A DNA stretch of 64,000 bases from Phallus indusiatus. Lineage: Eukaryota > Basidiomycota > Agaricomycetes > Phallales > Phallaceae. The stretch is from positions 810,879 through 874,878 of the forward strand of contig JAQFWX010000010.1 of assembly GCA_027605045.1 (NCBI GenBank), given 5' to 3'. Below, in pieces: positions 23,061 to 37,215 of this stretch (positions are counted from its first letter, which is position 1; each line of letters begins with the position of its first letter). The notes beneath the pieces were generated by a model, which saw only the letters and a program-made list of their open reading frames with translations, ran no database searches and had not been told where the DNA came from. A program made the translations under genes and the position numbers.

Positions 23061-24035
23061 CAAAAGACCTTTTTTCCTTCTGGTAAGCGTCGACGCGCCC
23101 ATTTTAGTTAGGTATACCCGAACGCGGTATGCACAATAGTACACCTATAAAGGTTTCTGGAAAATGACATCATTCATACAGCTCAGTATACGGAAACCAC
23201 AATGTCGATCTCGAAAAATTCATAACGGAGCACGACATGGCATTCTATGATCACCCCACTATCACTACTTCAAGTTCATCCCATCTCCGCAAACTGTTCC
23301 GACAGTCTCATGTGTCAATCGTGAATACCTTCCCAACTCTAGATGATCTATACGTTCATCTTCAGTCTCTTGATCTCCTAAATCAAGAACGACTCCGCCC
23401 AAAATGGGATACGTACTTTATGGTAAAATCTGAGAGTCCATTCGCCATCGTTCTAATCTCATCTTCCACATAGACTTTAGCTTCTCTGGCGTCCCATCGC
23501 TCAAACTGTATGAAACGACGCGTCGGAGCAATTCTAGTTCGCGATCGTCGCATTCTCGCAACTGGGTGAGCATCACCAGTCTCAAGTACAACAAATAAAT
23601 CAAATCCCTTCGCAACGTGCACGTCTCAGGTACAACGGCACCCCACGCAACCTCACAAACTGCAACGAAGGCGGTTGCAAGCGATGTAACGACAACGTTC
23701 CATCCGGTCAAAACCTAGCCGAATGTTTGTGCCTCCACGCGGAGGAAAACGCCCTTCTTGAAGCCGGAAGAGAGCGTGTTGGAGTCGGATGTGTTTTATA
23801 TTGTAATACGTGTCCTTGTTTGGGATGCGCGATAAAAATTGTACAGACGGGGGTCAAAGAGGTGGTGTATAATTTGAGTTATAAAGTGTATGGGAAACTT
23901 TTTTATCGTTGACATGTCATTGTCTTTCTGATGGTACCTATTCTCTTCTTTCTTTTTAGAGATGATCGAACTGAAGCGCTCTTTAAAGAAGCGGGTGTCG
24001 TGTTAAGACAACATTCACCACCCGAATACGAGTAG
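22776..24035 (+). CDS. DCD1: Deoxycytidylate (dCMP) deaminase
   Basis: Converts dCMP to dUMP, feeding thymidylate synthesis. Exon 1 (22776-22871) encodes a P-loop-like N-terminus MLIAVIGTQSAGKSS, as in fungal Dcd1. Exon 2 starts at 22921 (NTGSATTSTS.. to FLKRPFFLLVSVDAPILVRY); the join to exon 3 (SVYGNHNVDLEKFI) is in phase. The deaminase domain follows: YFM|TLASLASHRSNCMKRRVGA, then ATG|YNGTPRN, LCLHAEENAL (zinc His plus catalytic Glu) and NTCPCLGC (two zinc Cys). The last exon, VDDRTEALFKEAGV, ends at TAG 24033-24035. All key residues are present and all joins keep frame. Dead partial copies lie at 12460 and 18750. Function is confident. Confidence 0.9.
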
Positions 24036-24258
24036 AAGAAGAGCGTCTGTACATCTGTATTGCATTTGTAGATTGAGAATAAGTTCATGATGACAACGTT
24101 CCGGAGGACTTATGTATAAACCGGTTCGGTAACATCTGAAAGCCGTCCCGAAGAGTACTCCACCAGAATAGGCCGATGAAGCCCGGGATATTCAAGTTAT
24201 ATGTGCTATACGGTGACGAAAAGCGCCATTGGCTGAACCCTTGCTTCTCTCCTTTAAC

Positions 24259-25497
24259 ATGGGACAGTTAGACTCAAAAAACGTTTTATATCTCTTCGTC
24301 GCTGTTTCTTTATCGTTTCTCTTTCTGTACCAAAGCATATTCAGAAAAACACAAAAATCATTTCCGCCTGGTCCCAAACCGCTTCCGCTAATTGGAAACT
24401 TGTTGGATATACCTAAAACACGGATATACAAGAAGTTTGAAGAGTGGGCCAAGATATATGGTTCGTTGAACCACTACTTTTTTTTCTCTCCTATAGTTTG
24501 TATTCAACCCTTTTGATCGTTCAACCAAATGAAGGTGGCATCGTGCACATCAATGTCCTACACAACCACATCTTCATCATCAACGACCCCAAATACGTAG
24601 CAGAGATTCTCGAATCCAAAGGCCGTATGTACAGCGAGCGTCCCAAGTTTATGATGGCTGGTGAATTGGTTGGTTGGGGCGACGGTCCGGCGTTAAGGCC
24701 ATTTGACAATATATGGACAGAACAACGCAAGTACATTACCAACTTCATGGGCACACGTTTGAAAGTCGAAGGATTCGAGAGCGTTATTTCTGCTGAGGTT
24801 AGGAAGCTTTTGGTTCGGATTGGGAGTAATCCAGAAAGACAACTGGAGCTTTTCAACTGTGGGTGTTTCTCAATACCAATATATGAATCACGAGAGTTGG
24901 ACTAATGTTATTCTCATGCAGATATTCTGGATCTATTGTTTTGATGCTAGTCTACGGATATAAAGTAGTTAATGAACGTGATCCTCTCGTCGAAGTAGTT
25001 AACAAGGCGATGGATCATTTTGGAGAGACAACCCAAAGTGGAGCTTTTGCCGTGGACACTTTCCCTATACGTGTGTTTTTTTTACAACACTTAACGATCC
25101 AATTTATATTCATCACGATTTATTTGATCAGTTCGATTTGTCCCTAGCTGGTTTCCCGGCGCGACTTGGAAAACCAAAGCTGCGGAATATCGTCAAGACG
25201 TAGATGAGATGCTGGAACGGCCTTATAACTGGACGAAAGAACAAATGGTAATATTTTAATATTATAGTTATTTACATATAACTTGATTCGGAGCTTCAGA
25301 AACTTGGGATCGCTCAATCTTGCTTCCTTACAGATATTTTGGAGCAAGGAGAATACACCGCGGAACAACAAAGAATTATTCAATGGGCTGCAGCCGAGAT
25401 TTACTCAGGTACACCCATTTTCTGACAGGTCACGCGCACGTACTGTACGTTCTCGTCTCATCTTGTATTTGATTATAGGCGGCGCCAGCACGGTCAG
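24259..25497 (+). pseudogene. Cytochrome P450, C-terminally truncated (first of a tandem pair)
   Basis: An N-terminal helix (VLYLFVAVSLSFLFLY) and hinge FPPGPKPLPLIGN start the protein at ATG 24259. Spliced exons run GIVHINVLHNH, FDNIWTEQRKYI (C-helix), GYKVVNERDP, RFVPSWFPGATWK, and reach the I-helix WAAAEIYSGGAST just before 25497. The K-helix ExxR, PERF and haem Cys regions are absent. The sequence then passes straight into the second P450. Introns up to the break are all usable, so the damage is the missing second half. It cannot bind haem as it stands. Confidence 0.75.
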
Positions 25498-25518
25498 TCA
25501 TCTTTCTTTCCTTCTCAG

Positions 25519-27321
25519 GGGATTTGGTATATCTGAACAATTCGGGGCAGTCAATCCTACTAATTAATTCAGTGGACATGGAATGAGAATTATTTAGCAA
25601 GAGAGGCGCAATCTACTCGGATAGAGTTAAAACGATGATGATCCACGAATTGTAAATTTCCTTCAAAGTAAATTATCGAATCCTAAATCTGATGCAGGTC
25701 GATCGTTGGTAAAACGACTACCATAACAATGGAGTATGGCAAGCGGTGGACTCGGCACCGAGCAATATTCCATGATATATTGTCAAAGAAAAATCTTGTT
25801 TCATATAACGCAATCATGGAAGAACACGCTAGGTAGATACCAGGGTTTCTTTCATTCAGTCCTCGATGACTAAGTCTGAATCTAATAGCGCCGACTAAGG
25901 TCACTCGCAAAGCGTCTCATTGCTGAGCCGGTAAATGACCTGAGACTCGTTAGAGTTATTAGCGGAGAGTTTATTATGCGGGTGAGGATAATGTGTGAAG
26001 ATTGATAGCATTACTAACCAACTTACAGTTTACATACGGTATTGACGTCTTACCTGAAGACGATCCTTACGTGAACCTGGCGGAGCGGTTTACACATCAG
26101 TTCACTCACACATTATTTCCTGGAACGTTCAAGGTCGACCTCATTCCTATATGTAAGATGTTTTAAATTGAATGATCACCGATACATATATCGATGTCCG
26201 TATGCAACAGTAAAATATCTCCCATCGTGGTTTCCGGGCTTAGAGTTTCCCAAGGTGACCCGGGAATTTAATGAAAGCTTCCAGGACATGCTAAATATTC
26301 CATATGAGTATTCCAAAAAAGCTTATGTAAATTATCCTCACCTTTATTCTCGTCTTTTACTCAAGAAATGACAGAAACAAGGACGCTACCAACCTTCCTT
26401 TGTGTCTGATTGCTTGGAAGATCTTGCCAGCAACCCTAACCTGCCGGACGACTCGGAGGACATAATTCGGGAAGTAGCGGTAACCATTTATCTAGCCGGA
26501 ATTGATACAGTATGCTTTTTAACACCTTTATTTAAAAAAACTTTTTTTCCAAGGGAAAATATATAGGCTAACACCCAGGTCCGTCTGTTTTTCCTGGCAA
26601 TGGCACTCTATCCAGATGTACAGCAAAAAGCCCAAGAAGAGCTGGATAAAGTGATCGGAAGGGATAACCTGCCTTCCATTTCGGACCTTCTTAATCTACC
26701 TTATTTCAACGCACTTTGTGACGAGACTCTGAGATGGCATACAATGTTTCCACTGGGAGTGCCACGTCAGTTGAAACAGGATGACATAGTGAATGGATAT
26801 TTCATACCTAAAGGGACTATCTGCTTCGGAAATGCTTGGTATTATTTTAGTTATTCCTCATTAATGGTACTTATGAAAACAACAGGTTTCTTCTGCACTC
26901 AGAAAAAGAGTACGGACCTGATACTCACAAATTCCGACCAGAGAGAGATATTTAGATGGAAGTGCTAAATCGAAACCAGATGTGGCGTTTGGTTCTGCAA
27001 GACGGTATGCTCTGCAATTCATTTTATTACTCACCGCTCACGATTTCATTTCATTTTTGAGGAAATGCGCTGGAAAAGAACTAGCGAAACATCTCGTGAA
27101 CATCACACTTGCTACTGTGTTGCATGTCGCGCATATCTCCGAGCTCAAAGATGAGCCATTGTGCAACATTATAGACAACGATGAATTTACACCAGGGATT
27201 ATTGCGTAAGTAAATGATATATTGTACGAAAAGTGCCTCTCATCGCCCTCTCTCCAGACGTCCGCGCGACTTCAACTGTCGAATTGATGGACGACCGGAT
27301 GCTCAGAAATTGTTGATTTAA
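25519..27321 (+). pseudogene. Cytochrome P450, N-terminally truncated and frameshifted (second of a tandem pair)
   Basis: Begins with LVYLNNSGQSILLINS, the region after the usual first exon; the membrane anchor and PPGP hinge are missing. An in-frame TGA follows in the segment before ELFSKRGAIYSDR. Further exons give YGKRWTRHRAIFHDIL, FTYGIDVLPED, YLPSWFPGLEFPK, IYLAGIDTA (I-helix), CDETLRWH (ExxR), and EYGPDTHKFRPER. There an extra GA in a GAGAGAGA run (near 26940-26950) shifts the frame. The haem loop FGSARRKCAGKE keeps the Cys, and the end reads RIDGRPDAQKLLI with TAA at 27319-27321. At least three lesions make it non-functional. Confidence 0.78.
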
Positions 27322-27942
27322 TACATTTCCTTGAGCCGCACTGTCACGTATATATATTACTATGAGGGTCAAATTTCATTTGAGATATCATTCCATCATG
27401 ATTTATTACGACACGTCGAAAGGGCAATTCTTGCACATCGCTCATAAGTTCATCGTAACTTACCGTGACCCCTATTTTTTTTATCCCAACTTGTTGATAA
27501 CTTTACCGAGGTTCTGGTGGTTTATATTCACACAACTTCTTCCCAGTTTGCCGTGGAGCACCTGAGAGCTTAACCTTATTTGTGAGAGAGTTTCCTATCA
27601 GGCTTCTAGTTCCACCATTATGTTTAAAATATAATTGGAAGATGACTAAATTCTCATCTTCTCAACATTTGCGTGCAGATAAGTGACATCATTAGAAACA
27701 GTTTTCGATGGGCGGGGCCTGTCCGGTGCACATCGGACGTACACTGAATACGATCATCCGTCTCAATGAAGGATTACTATGATTTATATGCCTCATGATA
27801 GCTCTAGCAAAAATGGACAGTGCCAGAATCGAAGGGTAGACGGGGTGACCGATGGGCGGCCTGCGGTTATATCTAAACATTATAATTGGATATACATATG
27901 AAAGAATCTACCAATCGGCAAACATATATCTAAGCGTATATC
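27322..27942. other. Intergenic, nothing recognised
   Basis: 3' flank of the P450 pseudogene up to the left end of an inverted-repeat element. No gene was seen. Confidence 0.45.
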
Positions 27943-28850
27943 ACTGTGGAAAAAATGGCCACTGAATGCCACTGATACTCAGTGGAGATTCAGTGGGGCT
28001 CAGTGGTATCTTCCCACTGACAATTAAGTGATAAGTCTAGCGTCGGTTTTTCGTCTCGTGCATCACTCGGCCTCATACCCTAAGTCCCGTGAAGCACACG
28101 GCGCGAGTAGCAAAGGCTTTAGCATACTAGACATTACACGCATGAGTGTAAATACATTCAGAAGTCCTTTGACTCACCGGTGTGCCGCGCGATTATAAAC
28201 CCTGCGATCCCATGACGAACCGGCACGACGCGTCACTGATTGTGGACGAGGCGAAAGGGCACGGATGATGAGGTGTGGATGACAGTGCAATACAATGGTG
28301 TGGTGGTGTAGATGGTGGCTGGACAGTGGCGGGACGGTGATGTGGATGGTGATGAGATGGTAGTGGGATGGTGGTGGAAAGGTGGGAGGGCAGGATGGGA
28401 CGAGAAAAAAAAGTGAAGTGTTTAAAAACGATGACACGCGCATACAGTCGTTTTCAACTCCGATTCAAACACAGCGAGTTACGCGTCACGCGTCACGTCA
28501 CGTGCCAATCACGTGTAGCAATAATGCTTATACTTAACAACAAAAATATATTTTCACTAAAAAAAATAAATAATTAACTGCATTGTCAGTGCAAACACGA
28601 GAGCTGAGTGGCATAGAGCCACTGAATGATGTCACCCACTGACCCACCACTGACCCACCACTGAGATTCAGTGGTACCATTACCTCTGAATTACCACTGA
28701 ATTACCACTGAATCTCGAAGTCAGTGGTCATGTGCCACTAACCTTCCACTGACCACTGACTAACCACTGGTGTACCACTGACTATCAGTGGGTATGACCA
28801 CTAACCGACCACTGAATACCACTTACTTCAGTGGCGGTTTTTTCCACAGT
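27943..28850. mobile_element. 908-bp inverted-repeat element rich in CCACTGA motifs
   Basis: Both ends carry ACTGTGGAAAAAA (27943-27955, reverse complement at 28838-28850), followed by GCCACTGAA. The outer 70-200 bases at each end are dense in CCACTGA/TCAGTGG words in both orientations, typical of subterminal transposase-binding repeats. The core has GTGGTG-type simple repeats and no transposase frame. The target duplication is unclear. It abuts the left edge of the cyclase duplication. Confidence 0.72.
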
Positions 28851-29303
28851 ATACTGAATGAGCGTTTTGCATCATTCCTTATCTTAGCATTGTGCTGTGC
28901 GCCAATTATATCTCGTGTGTCGGTCCGGATTCAAAATTTTGATACTTCGAATTCTAATTTCATAACATCAACCATAGCTAAATTCCGGGATTCACATGAG
29001 ATATTCTTCTTAGCCTGTGAGAGTATTGAAGTTGTCTCATTATGTTAATGTCCGAGTTCTTCATTGAACCGGATTACTTCCCATACCCATGCACATGGTC
29101 TCTCTTTTGATATTTAAGCCCTTTCACTCGTGCTTCCCATGACCCTCTCATCTTATCCTTCTAAACTACAGCCCTCCAAATTGCCCATTCTCATTTCACC
29201 CTAGTCGGACTGTATTACTTCGGCTTGCACCTACACAATCGAGCGACTCGAATCTCTCAAGAATCACTTCAACCTAATCATCGCACGAAATCAAGGTCAA
29301 AGA

Positions 29304-31068
29304 ATGTCTTTCAATAATCTCCCTCTATTCCAAGACCTCCCAAGCTTTGGCGGACTTCCTGGGTGTGCATGGGAAGTATGGGGAAAAGGAGATCAGCTGG
29401 GGACCGTTAATCTATTAACCGATGAAGTTGTTGCTCGTGCGGCCCAAGAACAGATTAAGTATGGGTTGTCTGATTTCGATGAAAATATGGCTGATCATTT
29501 TTTTTTTCCATTTTGGATATAGAACTGGCAAAAGGATCTTATTGAACTGGTAAGCCGTTTAATTCAATGGAATTTGACATGTCAATTATGAACGACACGT
29601 ATTTAGGCCGCTAAATTTCCCATCTCAGGTGAGCATTTTACCCGTGCTTGCAAATTCTATTCCATTCAAATTTTTCTATTAAAGCCAATGTTCAATCGTA
29701 AACATCCTGAACATAAAATCATTTCTTTTCCTGGTCCACCTCACCCAATCAACGACGATGAGCTGCATATAGTCAGTGATTAACCCTTAATGAATTTAAA
29801 CCCACGGACTAAATATCTTATTTCAATTATATAGAACACTCAATCTGGAACACAATGGGACGGTTTGAGACACTTTGGAATTTTCTCCGAAAAGTGCTTT
29901 TATCAAGGGTGTGTTCCATGTTGGATGTTGCTCCCATCCCTGAACATTACTTTGTTTGTTTTTAGAGTGAAAGCTTCTAATATCTCTAAAGGTTTGACGG
30001 CGTACAGTGATCCGTCAGATATACCGGCCGAAGAAATCAAATTAGGAATACACAGTAAGTCAGCTATGTACTAACAACTCGTTTTTCTCGCTATGAATAT
30101 ACTCATATTCTTTAGATTGGGCACAACACGGTAACAACACACACTATTTACTCGAATAATGAGTTGTCATAAACCTTACACACGCTCAGGTATATGCGGC
30201 CGGGGCGTCCTCATCGACCTCGTCAACTACTTCACCGACAACGGAACCAAACCTCTTCCCTACGATCCATGGTCGACTCACCCCATTTCGGTCTCTGACA
30301 TCAAAAAAGTAGCCGAACACCAAGGTGTGACATTCCAACAGGGGGATGTCCTTCTTTTGAGGGTTGGATTTATGCAGGTAACTATATGTACATCATATAT
30401 ATCTTAAGAATCCACAGCTTATTAGTTTTTCGCTGCAGAGATTCAACGGAGAAAATCAAGCTAATAGAGATGCGTTGCGAACGCGTCCCGAAACTTTGTA
30501 CGTCAACTATGCTTTTTGTTTCATCTATAAGATGCTAAGGAGTCTGTCTTCGAATAGTGCTGGAATTGAACGAAGTCTTGAAATGAAAGAATTCCTTTGG
30601 TAACAAGTTTATCATTCAAGTTCTACGCACTCCTTGACTTATCTTGATAAAGGAACAACCACTTTGCGGCAATTGCATCTGATCAACCCGCTCTCGAGAT
30701 GTGGCCGATCTCTGAGGGAGAAGTTCATTTGCATCAGGTAAGCTCCTATGCATACTATTATTCACATTCAAGACCATTCATTTCCCCATACAGACTATTC
30801 TCGGGTAAGTTTCAAGTACGCCTCAATGGATCTATTTATTAAACTCCTTTTAGTCTATGGGGAATGCCAATCGGTAAGTCTAATCCCGAAACTCACATGC
30901 ATCGAGCACTTGAATAATTACCTAACTTCAAAAGGTGAATTTTTCGACCTGGAAGAGCTTTCTAAACACGCAGCCAAAACGAGAAGATACGCGTTCTTCT
31001 TCTCGTCTTGGCCGTTGAACGTTCTTGGTGGTGTTGCTTCTCCTCCCAACGCAGCTGCTATTTTTTGA
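29304..31068 (+). CDS. Cyclase-family protein (kynurenine formamidase-like fold), copy 2
   Basis: Same exon plan as copy 1: MSFNNLPLFQDLPSFGG, GKGDQLGTVNLLT, SGTQWDGLRHFG (metal-site-like motif), GICGRGVLIDLVNYF, VTFQQGDVLLLRVGF, and the final ASPPNAAAIF with TGA at 31066-31068. All intron joins seen in copy 1 also work here. Differences are mostly single substitutions, with a larger indel in intron sequence. It converges on the kinase gene, leaving about 200 bases between the two stops. The function is hydrolase-like with unknown substrate. Confidence 0.82.
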
Positions 31069-31275
31069 ATTTGGAAGTGTCAATATCAATGTACATTACT
31101 TAAATAAGGATCAAGTGATTTGCCAAATGCGTTTACGGAGCGTGTCAATCACTCGCTCAGTTAAAAAGCATCCAATCCAATTATAACCCATTTTTTCATA
31201 CAAGTATTTCAACAGTTAGTACAAATAAGTAACAGCAAAAAGAAGAAAAGAAGAATAGGAAAGAATAAAATTTAA

Positions 31276-34069
<2,794 letters not shown>

Positions 34070-34691
34070 CGCACGATTAAAAAAAGGGAGAGAAAGAGAA
34101 TGGAAATAACTGAGAGAATCGATGGACCTTTGGGATGTGTGGTGGGGGGGATACTTAGTGTCTTCAGGAAAAATCCGGAGTAAAGCTGAATGTCACGATT
34201 TGTCACTGTCACGCTGATTTACTCCACTCTTCATGTTAGAGAACCGGGCGCTTGGCGCAAAATGCAGCCTGTTGTTGTCTACAGTCGTGCTGCCCTGGCG
34301 TGACTCACTCATTATTTTGTTCAATGTTCTTCTTGTTTTCCTTCTTTTCTTGTCTCTGGTCATGTCTAAACTGCTCAAAGTCACCCGGCTAATTATCTTT
34401 CCGAAGAACATGACAAGGATATGGTTTCTCTAGCCCGAACAATTATGGACAAGGCTTTACCCTGGCTTTGTCGTGGCTGACCACAGAGGCTTGTTTGGGA
34501 ACGTCAAGAAACGTATAAAAATGGATTATTTTAACAAATTTGGGAACCAAGAAACGATTTTAGACTCTACTACTGTTCTTTCGCGAATTTACCGTATCCC
34601 TATACCTTTTACAGCCTTCTCAAGGTACGTCTCCTGCCCCATGCCTGTTTAGCACGTGTCCTATCTCACAACCGGGCACATTAGATAAACC
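34070..34691. other. Divergent promoter region
   Basis: Lies between the divergently transcribed kinase and RING genes and must contain both promoters. No other gene was seen. Confidence 0.5.
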
Positions 34692-36544
34692 ATGCCATCG
34701 GTCTCTACTAAACGCAAACAGTCGCTCACGCAACCTTCGAAGCTCAGCCCTGGCGGTGTAGCTAAAAGGCCGCGCATTGAGCCAAGCGAAGAGGTTGGCG
34801 AGAGTAGCAGTTTCTGGACAGCGGGAACCGACGACATAGTAAACCTGAAGGAGAAACTCGATGAGATAACTAAACGTTACTTGGAACTCGAGAAGGTAAG
34901 AAAAGAACTCAACGAATTCGCCTCGTTATATGTGCCTCCTCCTCCTTGGGCTCTTCTATCCCCTTTTGTTTCGACCAACACTTACAACCCCATTTTCATT
35001 ATTCAACAGGAAGCTCGTATCAATGTAGAGATCATACAAAGGGTACATGAACGCCTTCAATGCAGCATCTGTAGGGATACGATGAGAAACCCTTACATGT
35101 ATGTCCCCTTTACGCCTTTGTCTTCTACCCCTTTGTCCGACTGACATCTACCTTAAACAGTCTCGACTGCGGTCATTCCGCTTGTCTAAAATGTTTGAGG
35201 AGATGCTTCATATTAGCGCGCGAAACAAGCTGGTATCCATTATATGATGATGGGATGGTCTCAACGGACGATGATTCTGACAACGGTGGTGAAGAAAAGG
35301 GCGGACTTTCTTTCCCTCCAATCCTATCCGTCTCTCGATCCCAATCCCTATCTGAGCTACCACGACGCCATCGTTTCCGTTCCATGATTTACTGCAAAAA
35401 AGAATGCCCCATCTGCAAGGCAACGATCAGACGCAGGCCTGTCATCGATTACACTCTCCGGCACGTCATTGACGAGCTACGTTCTACGCCTTTGTCACCC
35501 ACGGCTCTGATGGACAGAGACTTGAGATGGGGCCGACGGCGCGATGTCTGGAGGGGCATCTTTCCAGCTGATCCGTTTGCTGATAACTATCGACAAGAAG
35601 AGCGTGAAGAACAGGCTCCGATTTCGTTCCCGGCACATAATGAATCTCCGAGTCCCGTACCACTTCTCCCAGCTCCTTCGTTTACCTTTGAAGAACCCCC
35701 AGTTGAGTTTAGAAGAAGACGGCGTTTGATAGACATTACGGATGCAGATGCGGACGTAGATGTGAATGCTGATATACGGCGTCGTCGTCGTCGCTTGCCG
35801 AGGGGGCTTTATCCTTATCCTTATATCGGTGGTTCTATTCCTTCGACCACACCCGGTCCAATTGTGAACCATTCTCCTGCACCATCACCAGCACCATTAC
35901 CTCGGACTTCTTCACAAACTGAGATGTTGATTCAATCTGAAGAACTATCACCTGCACCCGATTTTGAAGTCAGATCACGATCACGATCACGACCAGTTTG
36001 GAATGAAACTCCGGAGCCACCGCCACAGCTCGACTTTCTCGAAGGCATTGATATTTTCTCTGTAACAGAAGAAGACGCAGAAGGACCCGAAGTCGACTTT
36101 GTAAACGGTAGTGAAGCTGACGTTGAATCTCTTAGAGCATCACCATCACCATCGCCATCGCCAGTTCCAGTTCCATCGCACTCAGAACAATGCTCTCATC
36201 CCAATCTTTTCAACTCAGTGTCGTCACCAGTACCCGACTCTTCTCGTTCTCGTTCTCTACATTCAGTTGAAGAAATCGTTGAGAGTCTCTTTGGGTCGGG
36301 TTCAGACTCGGTTGATCCTTCCTCTGGTGACGACGAAGCTGCGATCACAGAGAGCAAGCAAACGCGCGGTACCGATGTGAAGAAACTAGAATCACAGAAT
36401 AAAAAAGAAAAAGACGATGATATCGACTCTTCTTTGGCTCGTGCGATGTTGCGTGTCAATGGCGAGAGTTCTGGGTCTGGTTCTTTGGAATATCCTGTTT
36501 ACTCTGGACAGTTAGAGTTACCAGTTTGGCTTAGGACCGAATAA
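34692..36544 (+). CDS. RING-finger protein, probable E3 ubiquitin ligase
   Basis: Exons 34692-34895, 35010-35098 and 35161-36544. N-terminal basic sequence KRPRIEP could be a nuclear signal, followed by a short coiled coil (LKEKLDEITKRYLELEK). The RING starts LQCSICRDTMRNPYILDCGHSACLKCL and finishes far downstream at ECPICKATIRRRPV, so about 60 residues rich in Ser/Asp sit between the second and the last zinc pairs. This layout is known in some fungal RING proteins. The C-terminal 300 residues are low-complexity, with SPSPSPVPVP and RSRSRSRP runs and acidic patches. Joins are in phase (PYI|LDCGH). Confidence 0.8.
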
Positions 36545-37215
36545 GTGGATTTAAAGAATTACGTGGATGGTTTTCTCACATTTTCTCTTCGTTTATTCAT
36601 TATCTCCGTTTTTGCTTCGTTCTCTCTATTTCTTCGTCTTCCTAGAAGCGCAAACCTCATCTTCATCTCCGTCTCACGGCATTCGCATTTCGTAGCATCT
36701 TGCGATGCGACATCATATACCTTGTACTTTCAATACTGCATGTGCACATTATCCTCATAGTATTCTGTATTCTATCCCCTGCATCCCATCCCAAGCTGGC
36801 CTTGTACGTTGTCCCTTATTTATTATATTTCCAATGTAATAACACAAATAGCTTGTACCCCACTTCATTAAACAAACACACTGTACAATTTCATTCGATC
36901 TTCCCCCATATTGCGGCGATTCTCGATCTTCATAATGACTAAGCAATGACGTCACGCCATAAATTGAACTTTTCGCACTAGTAAATGCGGCGTTTCTGCG
37001 CGTGTATACAGCTAGCAAGACGATTACTTCGTTCAAAATTCTTTGTACGTTGAGTCGGCCGCTAGCACGACTTTCAGAGTTTGGCATGTTTTTTCTCGAC
37101 GATTCCAAAGATGTCCAGGGCGCCAAGCTTATTCAATCATTCAACATCGAACCATCAGCCAAACGGCGTTTTCCACGCTTGGCAGGCTGCTTCAACAGCG
37201 ATATAAATCCCTTGA
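36545..37215. other. Intergenic
   Basis: 3' flank of the RING gene and promoter side of the next gene. No further gene was recognised. Confidence 0.5.

Noticed and set aside
27943..28850. CRISPR-like or tandem repeat array (many CCACTGA words)
   Set aside because: Spacing is irregular, both orientations alternate, the host is a eukaryote, and the unit lies within inverted terminal repeats; it is a transposon.
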